Source: an uncultured Paracoccaceae bacterium
GTDB lineage: Bacteria; Pseudomonadota; Alphaproteobacteria; Rhodobacterales; Rhodobacteraceae
Reading direction: 5' to 3'
Assembly (NCBI GenBank): GCA_938038825.1
Contig: CALHST010000116.1
Coordinates: forward strand, 1 to 24,143
Length of the DNA: 24,143 nt
In this document: positions 6,421 through 14,768 of the stretch, piece by piece
How the letters are laid out: each line of letters opens with the position of its first letter
Position numbering within the stretch: the stretch's first letter is position 1
Made by a program: the position numbers and the translations under genes
Notes under the pieces: generated by a model
The model's input: the letters and a program-made list of their open reading frames with translations, nothing else
Told to the model about the DNA's origin: nothing
Databases searched by the model: none

Positions 6421-9420
6421 GTGATAGAACGGTCGTTATTCAAATTCATTTGGACATATTCAAAGCGCGAGCAATTTATACTGCTTTTGGTGACGCTATT
6501 TCTGTTTCCACTGCTTTATTTGACACTTGAGTTGCCAAAACAGATCATTAATGGCGCGATTGGGGCTGATTCAGCGGAAATCGTGGCTTTTGGCATGACC
6601 TTTACCCAAATTGGGTATCTGATGGTTCTATCGGGGTGTTTTTTGCTGGCGGTGTTATGTCACGGCCTGCTGAAAATGCGTATCAACACCATGAAAGGTG
6701 TGTTGGCAGAACGTTTGTTGCGCCGCTTTCGATACACATTGATCGCCCGGATATTGCGGTTTCCCCAGCCTTATTTCGAGCGCACAAGTCAAGGTGAGCT
6801 GGTGTCGATGGTCACCGCGGAATCGGAACCCATGGGTGGCTTGATGGGGGATGCCTTGGCGCAACCCGTGCTGCAAGCGGGTCAAATGTTGACCATTCTG
6901 GGCTTTCTGTTCGCGCAGTCTCTCGCTTTTGGACTGGCGGCCTGTGCGTTGATCCCTTTGCAAGCCTGGCTCATCCCGAAGCTGCAACGCACGATCAACG
7001 CGCTGAACAAAAAGCGCATCATTCAAGTTCGCGCGCTTGCGGCCGAAATTGGCGAAAGTGCGGCTGGGGCCAGCACATTGCGGATGCATGCGGGTTGGCG
7101 GTATCGGCTGGCGGTGATCACAGACCGGTTGGGTCGGCTGTATGAGATCCGTTTTGAGATCTACAAGAAAAAGTTCTTTATGAAGTTTCTGAATAACTTC
7201 ATCACCCAACTGACCCCATTCCTGTTTTATGCATTTGGCGGTTATCTGGTCATCATCGGGCAAGTCAGTCTGGGGGCGCTGGTGGCCGCCCTGGCGGCGT
7301 ACAAGGATCTTGCCTCCCCTTGGAAAGAACTGCTGGCCTATTACAACAAGTCCCAAGACATGTCCTTGCGTTGGGATACGATCACCGAGCGTTTTGCTCC
7401 GGCAGGGATGTTGGACGCGGACCTTATGACCGGCAGCCCCAACACAATGCCGCGCCTCACGGATGACATTCAGTTGTCCGGCATCACGGTGCGGGATGCG
7501 GACGGCAACGCAGTTTTGGAAAACATCACGACAACACTGCCCGGTGGTGGCCTGATCGGGATCACGGCGGCCAGCGAAGAAAACCGCAAAGCTTTTGGCG
7601 AATTGATTGCGCGGGAGGTGATGCCCAGCTCTGGCAATGTGTCCATTGGTTCAGCCGCCTTGAATACATTGCACCAAACCACAGTAGCCACGCGTGTCGG
7701 CCATGCGTCGTCCCGACCCGTTTTGTTCCAAGGAACCTTTGGCGACAATGTTTTGATGCCGATCCGCTATGCGCCGCTGACCCATGACGAAGTCTTTGCG
7801 AAAGAAACCGCAAAGGCAGGCAACAGCATGGATAGGCTGGCGAGCGAATGGGCGGACCCGGAGCGTGGGTCGGCTGAAAGCATTGATGAGTTACAGGATC
7901 GCTGGTGTCGTCTGATCGAAGGGATTGGCGGATCGGGGGCGTTGTTCCGTCGTGCGATGGACCATCCTTTGGATCCCGAACTGCACCCGGAATTGGCCCA
8001 ACAGCTGATCTCGCTAAGGCCCAAAATCCAAGCTACTCTGCGGGAACGCGGTTTGGACACGGTCGTGCATTTCCTGCATCCCGACCAATATTGCCCCGCG
8101 CTGCCTGTTGTTCAGAACTTGTTATATGCAACGCCAAAGCAGCCTTTGCCGGCGGACACATTGGCGGATCGCATTGATTATCTGGATATGATGCGCCGCA
8201 TTAACCTGACCGAGGATCTGCTGGAACTCGCCCTGACCATCATGGACGGTCTGCGCCAGATCTTTGGCAGCGGCGACATTGATCACCCCTTGTTTCAGAA
8301 AACCGGGTTGGACCCGCAGCTTTATAACCAAGTGCTGACGGCCATTGATGATATGCGCGCGGGCAAGACGTTGGAAGATCGGGCCTATGCCCTGATCCTC
8401 AGCGTGCCGTCATCCATTGCAGCGGAACAAGTGGGGCCAGTTTTCCCCGATCGTGTTCAAGACAAAATCCTGGCATTACGCCACAAATTTGGCGCGCAAT
8501 TGCGCACTCAGATGGGGGACCTGTTTGTCCCAATTGATCCGGCCAAACCTATCCGCGGTTTAAGCATTTTGGAAAATGCAGTCTTTGGTAAAATCTCGGA
8601 CGAGGCAGGCCCACAAGCAGAGGCCATCCGGGACGCCGTCGCCGAAGTTCTTCGGGCAGAAGGCGTATCGCTTGAAGTGCTTAAACTGGTGTTTGAGGTG
8701 CCAATCAGCTTGGGTGGATCCAACCTGCCCGCAACATTCGCAGAACCTTTGGCGATTAGTCGTGCCGCAATCAAACGGCCCGATATTTTGGTTTTGGACC
8801 GCGTTATGATGTCCTTTGGCGAAGAGATGCGTGTGCGCACTGTCGCAGCATTGCGCGCCGAATTGCCCGACACCACCATCATATACCTGTCCCCGGAGCC
8901 TGAAGACGGGTTGGAGTTCGACGTCACATTGGAACTGCAACAGGGCCGATTGACCGGATCAGATGTTGCAGAAGAAGAGCGCCATGACAGCGATGTCTCA
9001 GCCGATATTGCGCGCCGCGTGCAAGCGCTGGAACAAACCGCGTTCTTTTCTGGTTTGGATCGCAAACAACTGCGTCTTTTGGCATTTGGTGCGCGCTGGT
9101 ATCGCGCATCTGCAGACCATTATGTCTTTCATAAGAACGACGCCCCAGACAGCGGCGCCTTTATGATCCTTGAAGGAGAAGCCGAGCTTCTTTTGCCCCA
9201 AGATGAAGGCGCCGACACCGTGATTGCAACAGTGGGTCCCGGGGCATTGGTTGGGGAACTGGGATTGATCCGCAGTGAACCCCGCGCGCTTGATATGCGG
9301 GTGAAATCTGATCTGTTATGTTTGCGGTTGGGAGTCGAAGAATTCCTGGCCGTGGTCGAAAACGACGCGGCGACGGCCTTTAAGCTGCTGCAAGTGGTTG
9401 CAGGGTATGTGCGGACGTAA
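6421..9420 (+). CDS. ABC-exporter-like protein with degenerate, interrupted ATPase domain and C-terminal cNMP-binding domain
   Basis: A 999-residue inner-membrane protein. Residues about 15-300 resemble a six-helix ABC exporter core. The nucleotide-binding domain starts near 350 but is degenerate: the Walker A position reads GITAASEENRKAF (379-392) without GxGKS/T, the Q-loop VLFQGTFGDNV (435-444) is kept, the signature is ISLGGSNLP (762-770), Walker B ends LDR (792-794) instead of DE, and the H-loop His is Ser in IIYLSPEPED. About 250 extra residues (roughly 455-705) split the domain. Residues about 870-999 match a CRP-type cyclic-nucleotide-binding fold (FFSGLDRKQL, MILEGEAELLL, GALVGELGLI). 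The start is GTG, with GGAGGG only 1-2 nt upstream, an unusually tight spacing; an in-frame TGA at 6406 rules out an earlier start. ATP hydrolysis is doubtful, so a sensor or regulatory role is possible. Confidence 0.85.
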   Translation: MIERSLFKFIWTYSKREQFILLLVTLFLFPLLYLTLELPKQIINGAIGADSAEIVAFGMTFTQIGYLMVLSGCFLLAVLCHGLLKMRINTMKGVLAERLLRRFRYTLIARILRFPQPYFERTSQGELVSMVTAESEPMGGLMGDALAQPVLQAGQMLTILGFLFAQSLAFGLAACALIPLQAWLIPKLQRTINALNKKRIIQVRALAAEIGESAAGASTLRMHAGWRYRLAVITDRLGRLYEIRFEIYKKKFFMKFLNNFITQLTPFLFYAFGGYLVIIGQVSLGALVAALAAYKDLASPWKELLAYYNKSQDMSLRWDTITERFAPAGMLDADLMTGSPNTMPRLTDDIQLSGITVRDADGNAVLENITTTLPGGGLIGITAASEENRKAFGELIAREVMPSSGNVSIGSAALNTLHQTTVATRVGHASSRPVLFQGTFGDNVLMPIRYAPLTHDEVFAKETAKAGNSMDRLASEWADPERGSAESIDELQDRWCRLIEGIGGSGALFRRAMDHPLDPELHPELAQQLISLRPKIQATLRERGLDTVVHFLHPDQYCPALPVVQNLLYATPKQPLPADTLADRIDYLDMMRRINLTEDLLELALTIMDGLRQIFGSGDIDHPLFQKTGLDPQLYNQVLTAIDDMRAGKTLEDRAYALILSVPSSIAAEQVGPVFPDRVQDKILALRHKFGAQLRTQMGDLFVPIDPAKPIRGLSILENAVFGKISDEAGPQAEAIRDAVAEVLRAEGVSLEVLKLVFEVPISLGGSNLPATFAEPLAISRAAIKRPDILVLDRVMMSFGEEMRVRTVAALRAELPDTTIIYLSPEPEDGLEFDVTLELQQGRLTGSDVAEEERHDSDVSADIARRVQALEQTAFFSGLDRKQLRLLAFGARWYRASADHYVFHKNDAPDSGAFMILEGEAELLLPQDEGADTVIATVGPGALVGELGLIRSEPRALDMRVKSDLLCLRLGVEEFLAVVENDAATAFKLLQVVAGYVRT

Positions 9421-9426
9421 CCGCCG

Positions 9427-10332
9427 CTAGCGTTGGAACCGTGCAAGCTCATGTCCGAACAGGGTTGCAAACAAGCGGAATGCACTGCGCTGTGCCGCTG
9501 TCGGATATCGGGCTTCACGATGCAGGCACAAGAAATACCCCCACGGCTGGCCATAAACAGAAATCGGCACGGTCATCTGCGCCTGCACGCCCAAGTCATT
9601 GAGCGCAGCAGTTTGCCGTTCAGTCGTTGGTACATAAGTCATTTCTGATTGCAGTTTTTCGACAACGTCACACGCCAAATCAGGTGCCAGATGCAAAGCA
9701 ACACCTTCAGCGTTGCTGTCCGCAATCAGGTTCAGATTGGTGGGCGTTGGAAAGCCACCGCCTTTTATCACGTTTTCTGCGATTGTATTTGAACTGCTGT
9801 TCGGCGGATTTCCTGGTACAATTTGCAGTGTGCTGTTTTGAGTACCCGCCACCACCACAACGTCGTGAAAATTTGACAGAACTGACAGGATGCGGGCACC
9901 TTCGGACAGCAACGTGGCTTGTTCCTGTTTGCTTGAAAGACGGGCAGCAAGACGTTGGGTCTGTTCCGAGTGCAACGCCAGCATTGGGGCAGCTTGGACG
10001 GTTTCAAATTCCAACGAAATCCATTCATCGGCTTGCGTCATCGTGACATCCACCGCAGCGTGCCCGCCCAAAGCAACATTCAGCAAATGCACAGCAGCGC
10101 CCCCATTGGTCAAACCCTGGGCATTGCTGCGCAGGTCATGACTGGTTTGATGTGAGAAAACAGCAGTCAACGGATGGCCCAGTTTCGAAACTGCATCCAT
10201 GCCAATCATAGTGGCGCAATTTTCCGATGCCGCTTGGACGTGCCAGTCAGGCGAAACCCACAGCACACACGAGATCGGCTGCACGTATTGTTGCTGCGTC
10301 TTTCCTTGCAATGGCTGGGGTGTTGTTCTCAT
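9427..10332 (-). CDS. Phytochrome-like PAS-GAF protein lacking usual bilin ligands
   Basis: About 301 residues from the ATG at 10332. An in-frame TTG at 10344 would be directly adjacent to the GGAG and is unlikely to be the start. The first part resembles the phytochrome PAS_2 domain: VQPISCVLWVSPDWHVQAASENCATMIG aligns with the IQPHG...ASENL pattern. A helical linker follows, then a GAF domain ending PWGYFLCLHREARYPTAAQRSAFRLFATLFGHEL, like the WGLIACHH...RYVP stretch of bacteriophytochromes. The PHY domain and histidine kinase are absent, the N-terminal CxxE motif is missing, and the DIP motif and first GAF histidine are not seen. One Cys occurs within the VQPISC segment. It ends 6 bp from the convergent ABC-like gene. 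The family assignment is from pattern memory and moderately sure. Confidence 0.65.
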   Translation of the reverse strand: MRTTPQPLQGKTQQQYVQPISCVLWVSPDWHVQAASENCATMIGMDAVSKLGHPLTAVFSHQTSHDLRSNAQGLTNGGAAVHLLNVALGGHAAVDVTMTQADEWISLEFETVQAAPMLALHSEQTQRLAARLSSKQEQATLLSEGARILSVLSNFHDVVVVAGTQNSTLQIVPGNPPNSSSNTIAENVIKGGGFPTPTNLNLIADSNAEGVALHLAPDLACDVVEKLQSEMTYVPTTERQTAALNDLGVQAQMTVPISVYGQPWGYFLCLHREARYPTAAQRSAFRLFATLFGHELARFQR

Positions 10333-10497
10333 TGCGACGTTCAACTCCGGGAAAGACTAAGTTCGTATCTATTCATGAATTCGCAAACGAGTACAGCTTT
10401 GCCACCTGACAGACGCGCGCGCTGATCGCCAACCAATCGCCTAAAACTGGATTAATCCCTCCGCCCTGACTTAACCGTTCTTTAAATCCCAGACTGG

Positions 10498-12594
10498 ATG
10501 TTGGCAGCGGGGGCGTGGAAGTGGGTGATTTCCATGCAAGTGGTTCAGGCGACTGTTGGCAACAACGGTTTGGTGGGTGAGGTCGTAACAAGCCAGCATC
10601 ACGGGGTGAACATGTTGTTCCACTCGGACGATGTGGCAGTTGATAGCGATCTTCGTGATGTTGTGCAGGCCATTGGGGCAACTATGGTCCGGTATCCCGG
10701 TGGCACAATTGCAGAAGAATATTTTGATCTGGCGAACCCAGATTTGGAAAACACACCAAACGTGGTGGATATCCTGCATGGTTCAAATTCTGTGCGGGTC
10801 CGCCAAGACGTTGTGACGTTGTCCGAATATCTGTCTTACAGCGCTGAACTGGACGGGGATCCCGTGATCGTTCTGCCAACCTATCGCTATTTTGACGCCG
10901 ACACCGGCGGTGTAAGTGCGGGTACGGAACAGATCGTCAAAACCTTCATCCGCGATGTGCTGACCGACCAGTACGGGCAAGTCGACAGTTTGATCGTCGA
11001 GCTTGGGAATGAGTTTTACCAAAGCCGCTTTGAATGGACAGACAGCCAATTCGCGGCCCTTCAGGCGCAAATCGGTGAATGGGTCAACGACGAAGCCTCG
11101 GCTTTGGGCTTGCGGGGAAATATAACAATTCTGGCGCAAGCCGGACGCAGTGTTTCTGAAAATCACATGCTGGCGTCGCACTTTATGGATGCTGATGGTC
11201 CTTCAATCGACGGGGTTGTCACGCATCTGTACGGGACCAATTCTTCTGGAAACCCATTGGGGATTGGCGGCGGCATTGGTCGACGCTTGGAAGATATCAA
11301 TGACACATGGTCCACCTATCTTGGTCCCGACTTTGATCTTGCCGTTACCGAATGGAACGTGGGCGAAAGTGGGCCACTGACCTCACAAATCAATGGGTTG
11401 ATGCGATCCGCGCCCTTGCTACGCATCTATGCCGAAATGATTGAAAACGGCGTGGACATCGCCACCATTTGGGCTGCGCAAACAAGCGGCCCAGCAGGCT
11501 TAAGCCGGTCCGAAGGCAATGGGTCTGACTTATCGCCAACCGGGTATCTATATTCGATGTTGACCGAAGCCACCGAAGGCTTGCGGCTGGTGAACCCGGA
11601 CGGAAACTACAAACTGGAAAATGCGGCCGGAGCCGATGTTGGTTACACCTATAGCTTTGAAAACGAACAAGAATCTGTGACTTACTTTGCTTCGGGCATC
11701 AACCAGTCAATCCAACTGAGCGCCGATCTGTCCCAATTCTATGACCAAGGCGCCTATGTCTATGCTAAAGTATTGGGCGCAGCAGACGGCACCACCGGCA
11801 CCGAATATTGGGCGCAAGCAACCACAACGCATCTGACGAACCTGTCATTAAATGGCGGCATCTTCAATTTCACGCTGGAACCGTTCGAAGTGATCGAGCT
11901 TCATATCGTCAGTGGCGGCGGCATTTCTATTTCCGGTGATCAACAAAATTCGGTCGCGGATCAACTGCGCGGAAGCAGCTTTAGTGACATCTTGGAAGGT
12001 GGATTAGGCAATGACTTGCTGACAGGCCATGATGGCCAAGACATTCTGAACGGCGGGGCTGGGAATGACATTCTGAATGGCCAAAGGGATAACGACACTT
12101 TGTCCGGTGGGGAGGGTAACGATGCGCTTTATGGCGCAAATGGTCGGGATCATTTGATGGGCGGTGCGGGTAACGACAGAATGCGTGGCAACGAAAAAAT
12201 GGACATCCTGGAAGGCGGAGAGGGATCTGACTCGCTGTTTGGTGGCAGCGAAAGCGATCAGCTTTTTGGTGATGCCGGGCGTGATTACCTGTACGGCGAC
12301 GAAGGGGACGACCTGTTGGACGGCGGAAGCGGCCACGACAAGTTACACGGTGGCAGTGGTGCAGACACATTCGTTTTTAGGAATGGCGACTATGGCTATG
12401 ACATCATCAAGGACTTCGAAATTGGCATCGATCACATCGACTTGCGTGACTTCAATCTGAACTCCATTGAGGATGTAAAGGCCATTGCAACCGACACCGG
12501 ATTTGGCTGGAAAATCAAATTCGGAAACGGAGACGTTTTGATGTTGCAAAACATCACAGAAGACCAGGTTCAAGCCAGTGACTTCTTGCTTTAG
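10498..12594 (+). CDS. Secreted clan GH-A glycosidase-like protein with RTX repeats
   Basis: Of 698 residues, about 20-470 look like a (beta/alpha)8 glycosidase of clan GH-A (GH51/79/39-like): VRYPGGTIAEEYFD near 64-77, VELGNEFY with Glu172 as probable acid/base, VTHLYGT at 241-247, and AVTEWNVG with Glu285 as probable nucleophile. A beta domain follows. Residues about 490-625 are some 14 RTX nonapeptides of the GGxGxDxL type that bind calcium. The last 70 residues (DIIKDFEIGIDHIDL to a terminal DFLL) match the C-terminal region of type I secreted proteins. There is no N-terminal signal peptide, as expected for that route. The start could also be the ATG at 10534; neither has a strong ribosome binding site. 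No HlyB/D/TolC genes are nearby. The polysaccharide target is unknown. Confidence 0.82.
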   Translation: MLAAGAWKWVISMQVVQATVGNNGLVGEVVTSQHHGVNMLFHSDDVAVDSDLRDVVQAIGATMVRYPGGTIAEEYFDLANPDLENTPNVVDILHGSNSVRVRQDVVTLSEYLSYSAELDGDPVIVLPTYRYFDADTGGVSAGTEQIVKTFIRDVLTDQYGQVDSLIVELGNEFYQSRFEWTDSQFAALQAQIGEWVNDEASALGLRGNITILAQAGRSVSENHMLASHFMDADGPSIDGVVTHLYGTNSSGNPLGIGGGIGRRLEDINDTWSTYLGPDFDLAVTEWNVGESGPLTSQINGLMRSAPLLRIYAEMIENGVDIATIWAAQTSGPAGLSRSEGNGSDLSPTGYLYSMLTEATEGLRLVNPDGNYKLENAAGADVGYTYSFENEQESVTYFASGINQSIQLSADLSQFYDQGAYVYAKVLGAADGTTGTEYWAQATTTHLTNLSLNGGIFNFTLEPFEVIELHIVSGGGISISGDQQNSVADQLRGSSFSDILEGGLGNDLLTGHDGQDILNGGAGNDILNGQRDNDTLSGGEGNDALYGANGRDHLMGGAGNDRMRGNEKMDILEGGEGSDSLFGGSESDQLFGDAGRDYLYGDEGDDLLDGGSGHDKLHGGSGADTFVFRNGDYGYDIIKDFEIGIDHIDLRDFNLNSIEDVKAIATDTGFGWKIKFGNGDVLMLQNITEDQVQASDFLL

Positions 12595-14171
12595 TCCCGA
12601 TCTGGTTCTTCAAAAAAGCTCCAGCAATTGGTGAATTGCGGCACGTCAATCTCGTGATATTGGCGGCTGCGGTCCATGCGGGAAAACAAGGTGTCTGCAG
12701 CTTTGAGACGCAGCATGAATTCTTGGACCACGCGGCCTGCAATATCGTCGCGTGCTGATAATTCCAGTAAGATGGCATTTGTATTCAACATGATATCAGA
12801 CCCCCCCAAAGGGAACCGGTCCATACCCTTGAAGCCGGACTTTGTTTGCGGAGATGTCTGCGGATAGACAGCGTTGGGTTTTGCACCTTCCAAAGCACGT
12901 TCCGCTTCGTACATCTTAAGCGTGTTGGACATGAAATACGCCGAAGCCCCAATCAGACGTTGGTCTTCATTCGCCCCGTGATCCATGAATGTCTGAAAGG
13001 ACGAGATCAGCCAACGTGTTGACAGTGTTCCCAGCAAGATCTCATGCTCTTCGGCCCACAAACGTTGAAAGATAAACGCCGCATGATCATTGTGTTCGGT
13101 GCTGCGCCGCAAATAGCTGATCGACAACCCAAGCAGCACGCAAATTTCGGGATAACCGCGAAACCGGTGCGCAAGGATTTCCAGTTGATTGTGCATGTGG
13201 CGTCGCTTGCCCTCGGGGAAGTCATCCGGCGCTTCGACAGCGCGCAGCCGATAGTCGGACAGATCAGCATTCCGTTCCGGTAGCAACATGGGTTGGGACT
13301 GCTCGGACACCCGCCTTGATGCGCGGCCCCACAGGGCCTCTAACCCGGACGACAACCAGTCAGGTCGGAAAACATCGGGCGGCCAATCTGGAAAGGTCTG
13401 ATCGTCAGCCAGCAAATCCGGCTGCGTCGCGCCCGCTTTGATCACGCGCTTGGCTGCGTTTTTTGCCGTGTCAGACGCACCCGACGTATTGATCAATTCG
13501 ATGATTTTTATCCCCTCTTCGGAAGGCGATGTGTTCTTACGCAACATGACATCGTCGCCTTCGAAGGTCGCATCTGGCCCAAGTATTGCACGCATAAGCG
13601 CGTTAATCGAAGAATAGTCCGCATCCGCGCGATATTCGATCTCGATCAAGTTCTGTTCCAGCCGATTTCGCGACCGCTGCAGCACAGAGCCCCAAAGGTT
13701 GGACGTGTTAAAGTGGTTGCTGAAGGCTTCAAAACTGTTGAAACGGCTGCGATGTTGGACATGCTGCGCATAGGCGCTGCGGAGCCAGCTTTCGGGTTCA
13801 CGCACGAAGAAATAGAACTTGCAGGCTAGGCCGGGCAAACCGCGTTGGATTTTCTTGATATTTTGCCAAACGCCGGGGTAAATCCGCGACTTCATTGTGC
13901 GCCCCGGAAGTGGGCCAGACAGGTCTTCGCATGTGATAATGCAATCGCCGGGCGCGGCTGCCACGATAGCCGCGATTTTCTGGATGCAGTCCGTTTGCGC
14001 GTCGACTTTGCCGTTGATCATCGCAAAAGCCAGATCAATCACCAGTTTACGATCTACCACGGTCAACGAATGCGCAGCTTTTAGGCGATCGGCATGTGCA
14101 TCCAAATACGCCTGAATCGCTGTTGATCCGGTTTTATGCGGGCCAAGGTGTACATGAACTGTTTTCGCCAT
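12591..14171 (-). CDS. Sulfotransferase-like protein
   Basis: The 526-residue protein begins with VHVHLGPHKTGSTAIQAYL. PHKTGST (11-17) is the PAPS-binding 5'-phosphosulfate loop. FYFFVREPESWLRSAYAQH (119-137) is the 3'-phosphate-binding segment, with Arg124 and Ser132. CEDLS (81-85) occupies the position after the second core strand. The rest (about 200-526) has no recognised domain and contains many helical, charged stretches. Members transfer sulfate from PAPS to a carbohydrate, lipid or other hydroxyl. The last bases overlap the end of the convergent RTX gene by 4 bp. A link between a sulfotransferase and a secreted glycosidase through a sulfated surface polysaccharide is conceivable but unproven. 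The ribosome binding site is weak. Confidence 0.72.
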   Translation of the reverse strand: MAKTVHVHLGPHKTGSTAIQAYLDAHADRLKAAHSLTVVDRKLVIDLAFAMINGKVDAQTDCIQKIAAIVAAAPGDCIITCEDLSGPLPGRTMKSRIYPGVWQNIKKIQRGLPGLACKFYFFVREPESWLRSAYAQHVQHRSRFNSFEAFSNHFNTSNLWGSVLQRSRNRLEQNLIEIEYRADADYSSINALMRAILGPDATFEGDDVMLRKNTSPSEEGIKIIELINTSGASDTAKNAAKRVIKAGATQPDLLADDQTFPDWPPDVFRPDWLSSGLEALWGRASRRVSEQSQPMLLPERNADLSDYRLRAVEAPDDFPEGKRRHMHNQLEILAHRFRGYPEICVLLGLSISYLRRSTEHNDHAAFIFQRLWAEEHEILLGTLSTRWLISSFQTFMDHGANEDQRLIGASAYFMSNTLKMYEAERALEGAKPNAVYPQTSPQTKSGFKGMDRFPLGGSDIMLNTNAILLELSARDDIAGRVVQEFMLRLKAADTLFSRMDRSRQYHEIDVPQFTNCWSFFEEPDRD

Positions 14172-14464
14172 CGTGCCGTTCTGTGCCCAGCAAATTCAGC
14201 TGTGCCATTTCCCTTTTCTGGGTCCCTGCTCTCGCGCATGTTTACTGGATTGATCCACGCCGGTCCAACAGATTGCGTAAGTTACATCGACAGCGTCAGT
14301 TTATCTGTTTGGCAGCCAAGCAGTCAGGATTACCTAATCGCGGTGCCTGCTGACCAAACACAGCTAAATATCGAACCCAATTGCGGAAAATTGTCATCAT
14401 CCAAGGGATAAAGACCCCGCCGCGTTTACAGTTTGTCAGCGCACAATTGCTAGACCGTAACTAC

Positions 14465-14696
14465 GGAACGCATGACTGAAATGCATGAGGTTGCGCACCG
14501 TAAACGCCAAGAATTGGCGCGTAGTGATTTGGTTTAGTGTGGACATGGGAACGCATGGTGTTTGGCAGCGCATATATTTGCTGCCCATTGTGAGTAAGTT
14601 TCGAAGGTTCCGAACTGTTCTTTGATGAGTGTCTGAGTGTTGGTTTAACAGTTCGAACAACCCTTGCCGGGAAACCTCGGCAAGGGTTTCTTTTTT
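14465..14696 (+). ncRNA. Candidate small structured RNA (5' end uncertain)
   Basis: On the plus strand a row of inverted repeats ends in a strong intrinsic terminator, with no plus-strand gene upstream for about 1.9 kb. The elements are: CGCCAA-GAA-TTGGCG (14505-14519); GGCAGC (14564-14569) with GCTGCC (14580-14585); CGAACTGTT (14611-14619) with AACAGTTCG (14647-14655), a perfect 9-bp stem; and the terminator stem 14659-14688. Only 3 nt separate the last two stems. I found no clear promoter, so the 5' end is a guess based on the first repeat. It does not match an RNA family I recognise. Confidence 0.45.
14659..14696 (+). terminator. Intrinsic (rho-independent) terminator, plus strand
   Basis: AACCCTTGCCG (14659-14669) pairs with CGGCAAGGGTT (14678-14688) over 11 bp with an 8-nt loop, followed directly by a T-rich run (TCTTTTTT, 14689-14696). 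The T-tract polarity shows that it stops plus-strand transcription. Reading the minus strand from the lipoxygenase-like gene, the hairpin has no T-tract, so it is at best a weak end for that operon. Confidence 0.85.
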
Positions 14697-14768
14697 GAAG
14701 CACAACGAACAATCCCGCTGACCTTACGGTTTCACCCACCTTGCGTTGTGGCCCAAGACGATTCAAAG

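Larger units (their letters stand above)
14172..14768. other. Long gene-free stretch with repeats and hairpins
   Basis: No convincing protein gene is present in these 597 bp. What can be seen: an imperfect hairpin, TGTTTGGCAGC (14306-14316) with GCTGACCAAACA (14349-14360), with one bulged base; an 11-bp direct repeat, TGTTTGGCAGC, at 14306-14316 and 14559-14569; a 10-bp direct repeat, GGAACGCATG, at 14465-14474 and 14548-14557; and a cluster of hairpins ending in a plus-strand terminator. The left part probably contains the promoter of the sulfotransferase gene on the minus strand. Confidence 0.7.

Noticed and set aside
6421..12594. ABC-like protein as the type I exporter of the RTX protein
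   Set aside because: The ATPase motifs are degenerate, there is no membrane fusion protein gene, an opposing gene lies between them, and the fused cyclic-nucleotide domain is not typical of RTX exporters.
14659..14688. Hairpin as terminator of the lipoxygenase-like operon
   Set aside because: On the minus strand the hairpin is not followed by a T-tract; the T-tract is only on the plus-strand side.
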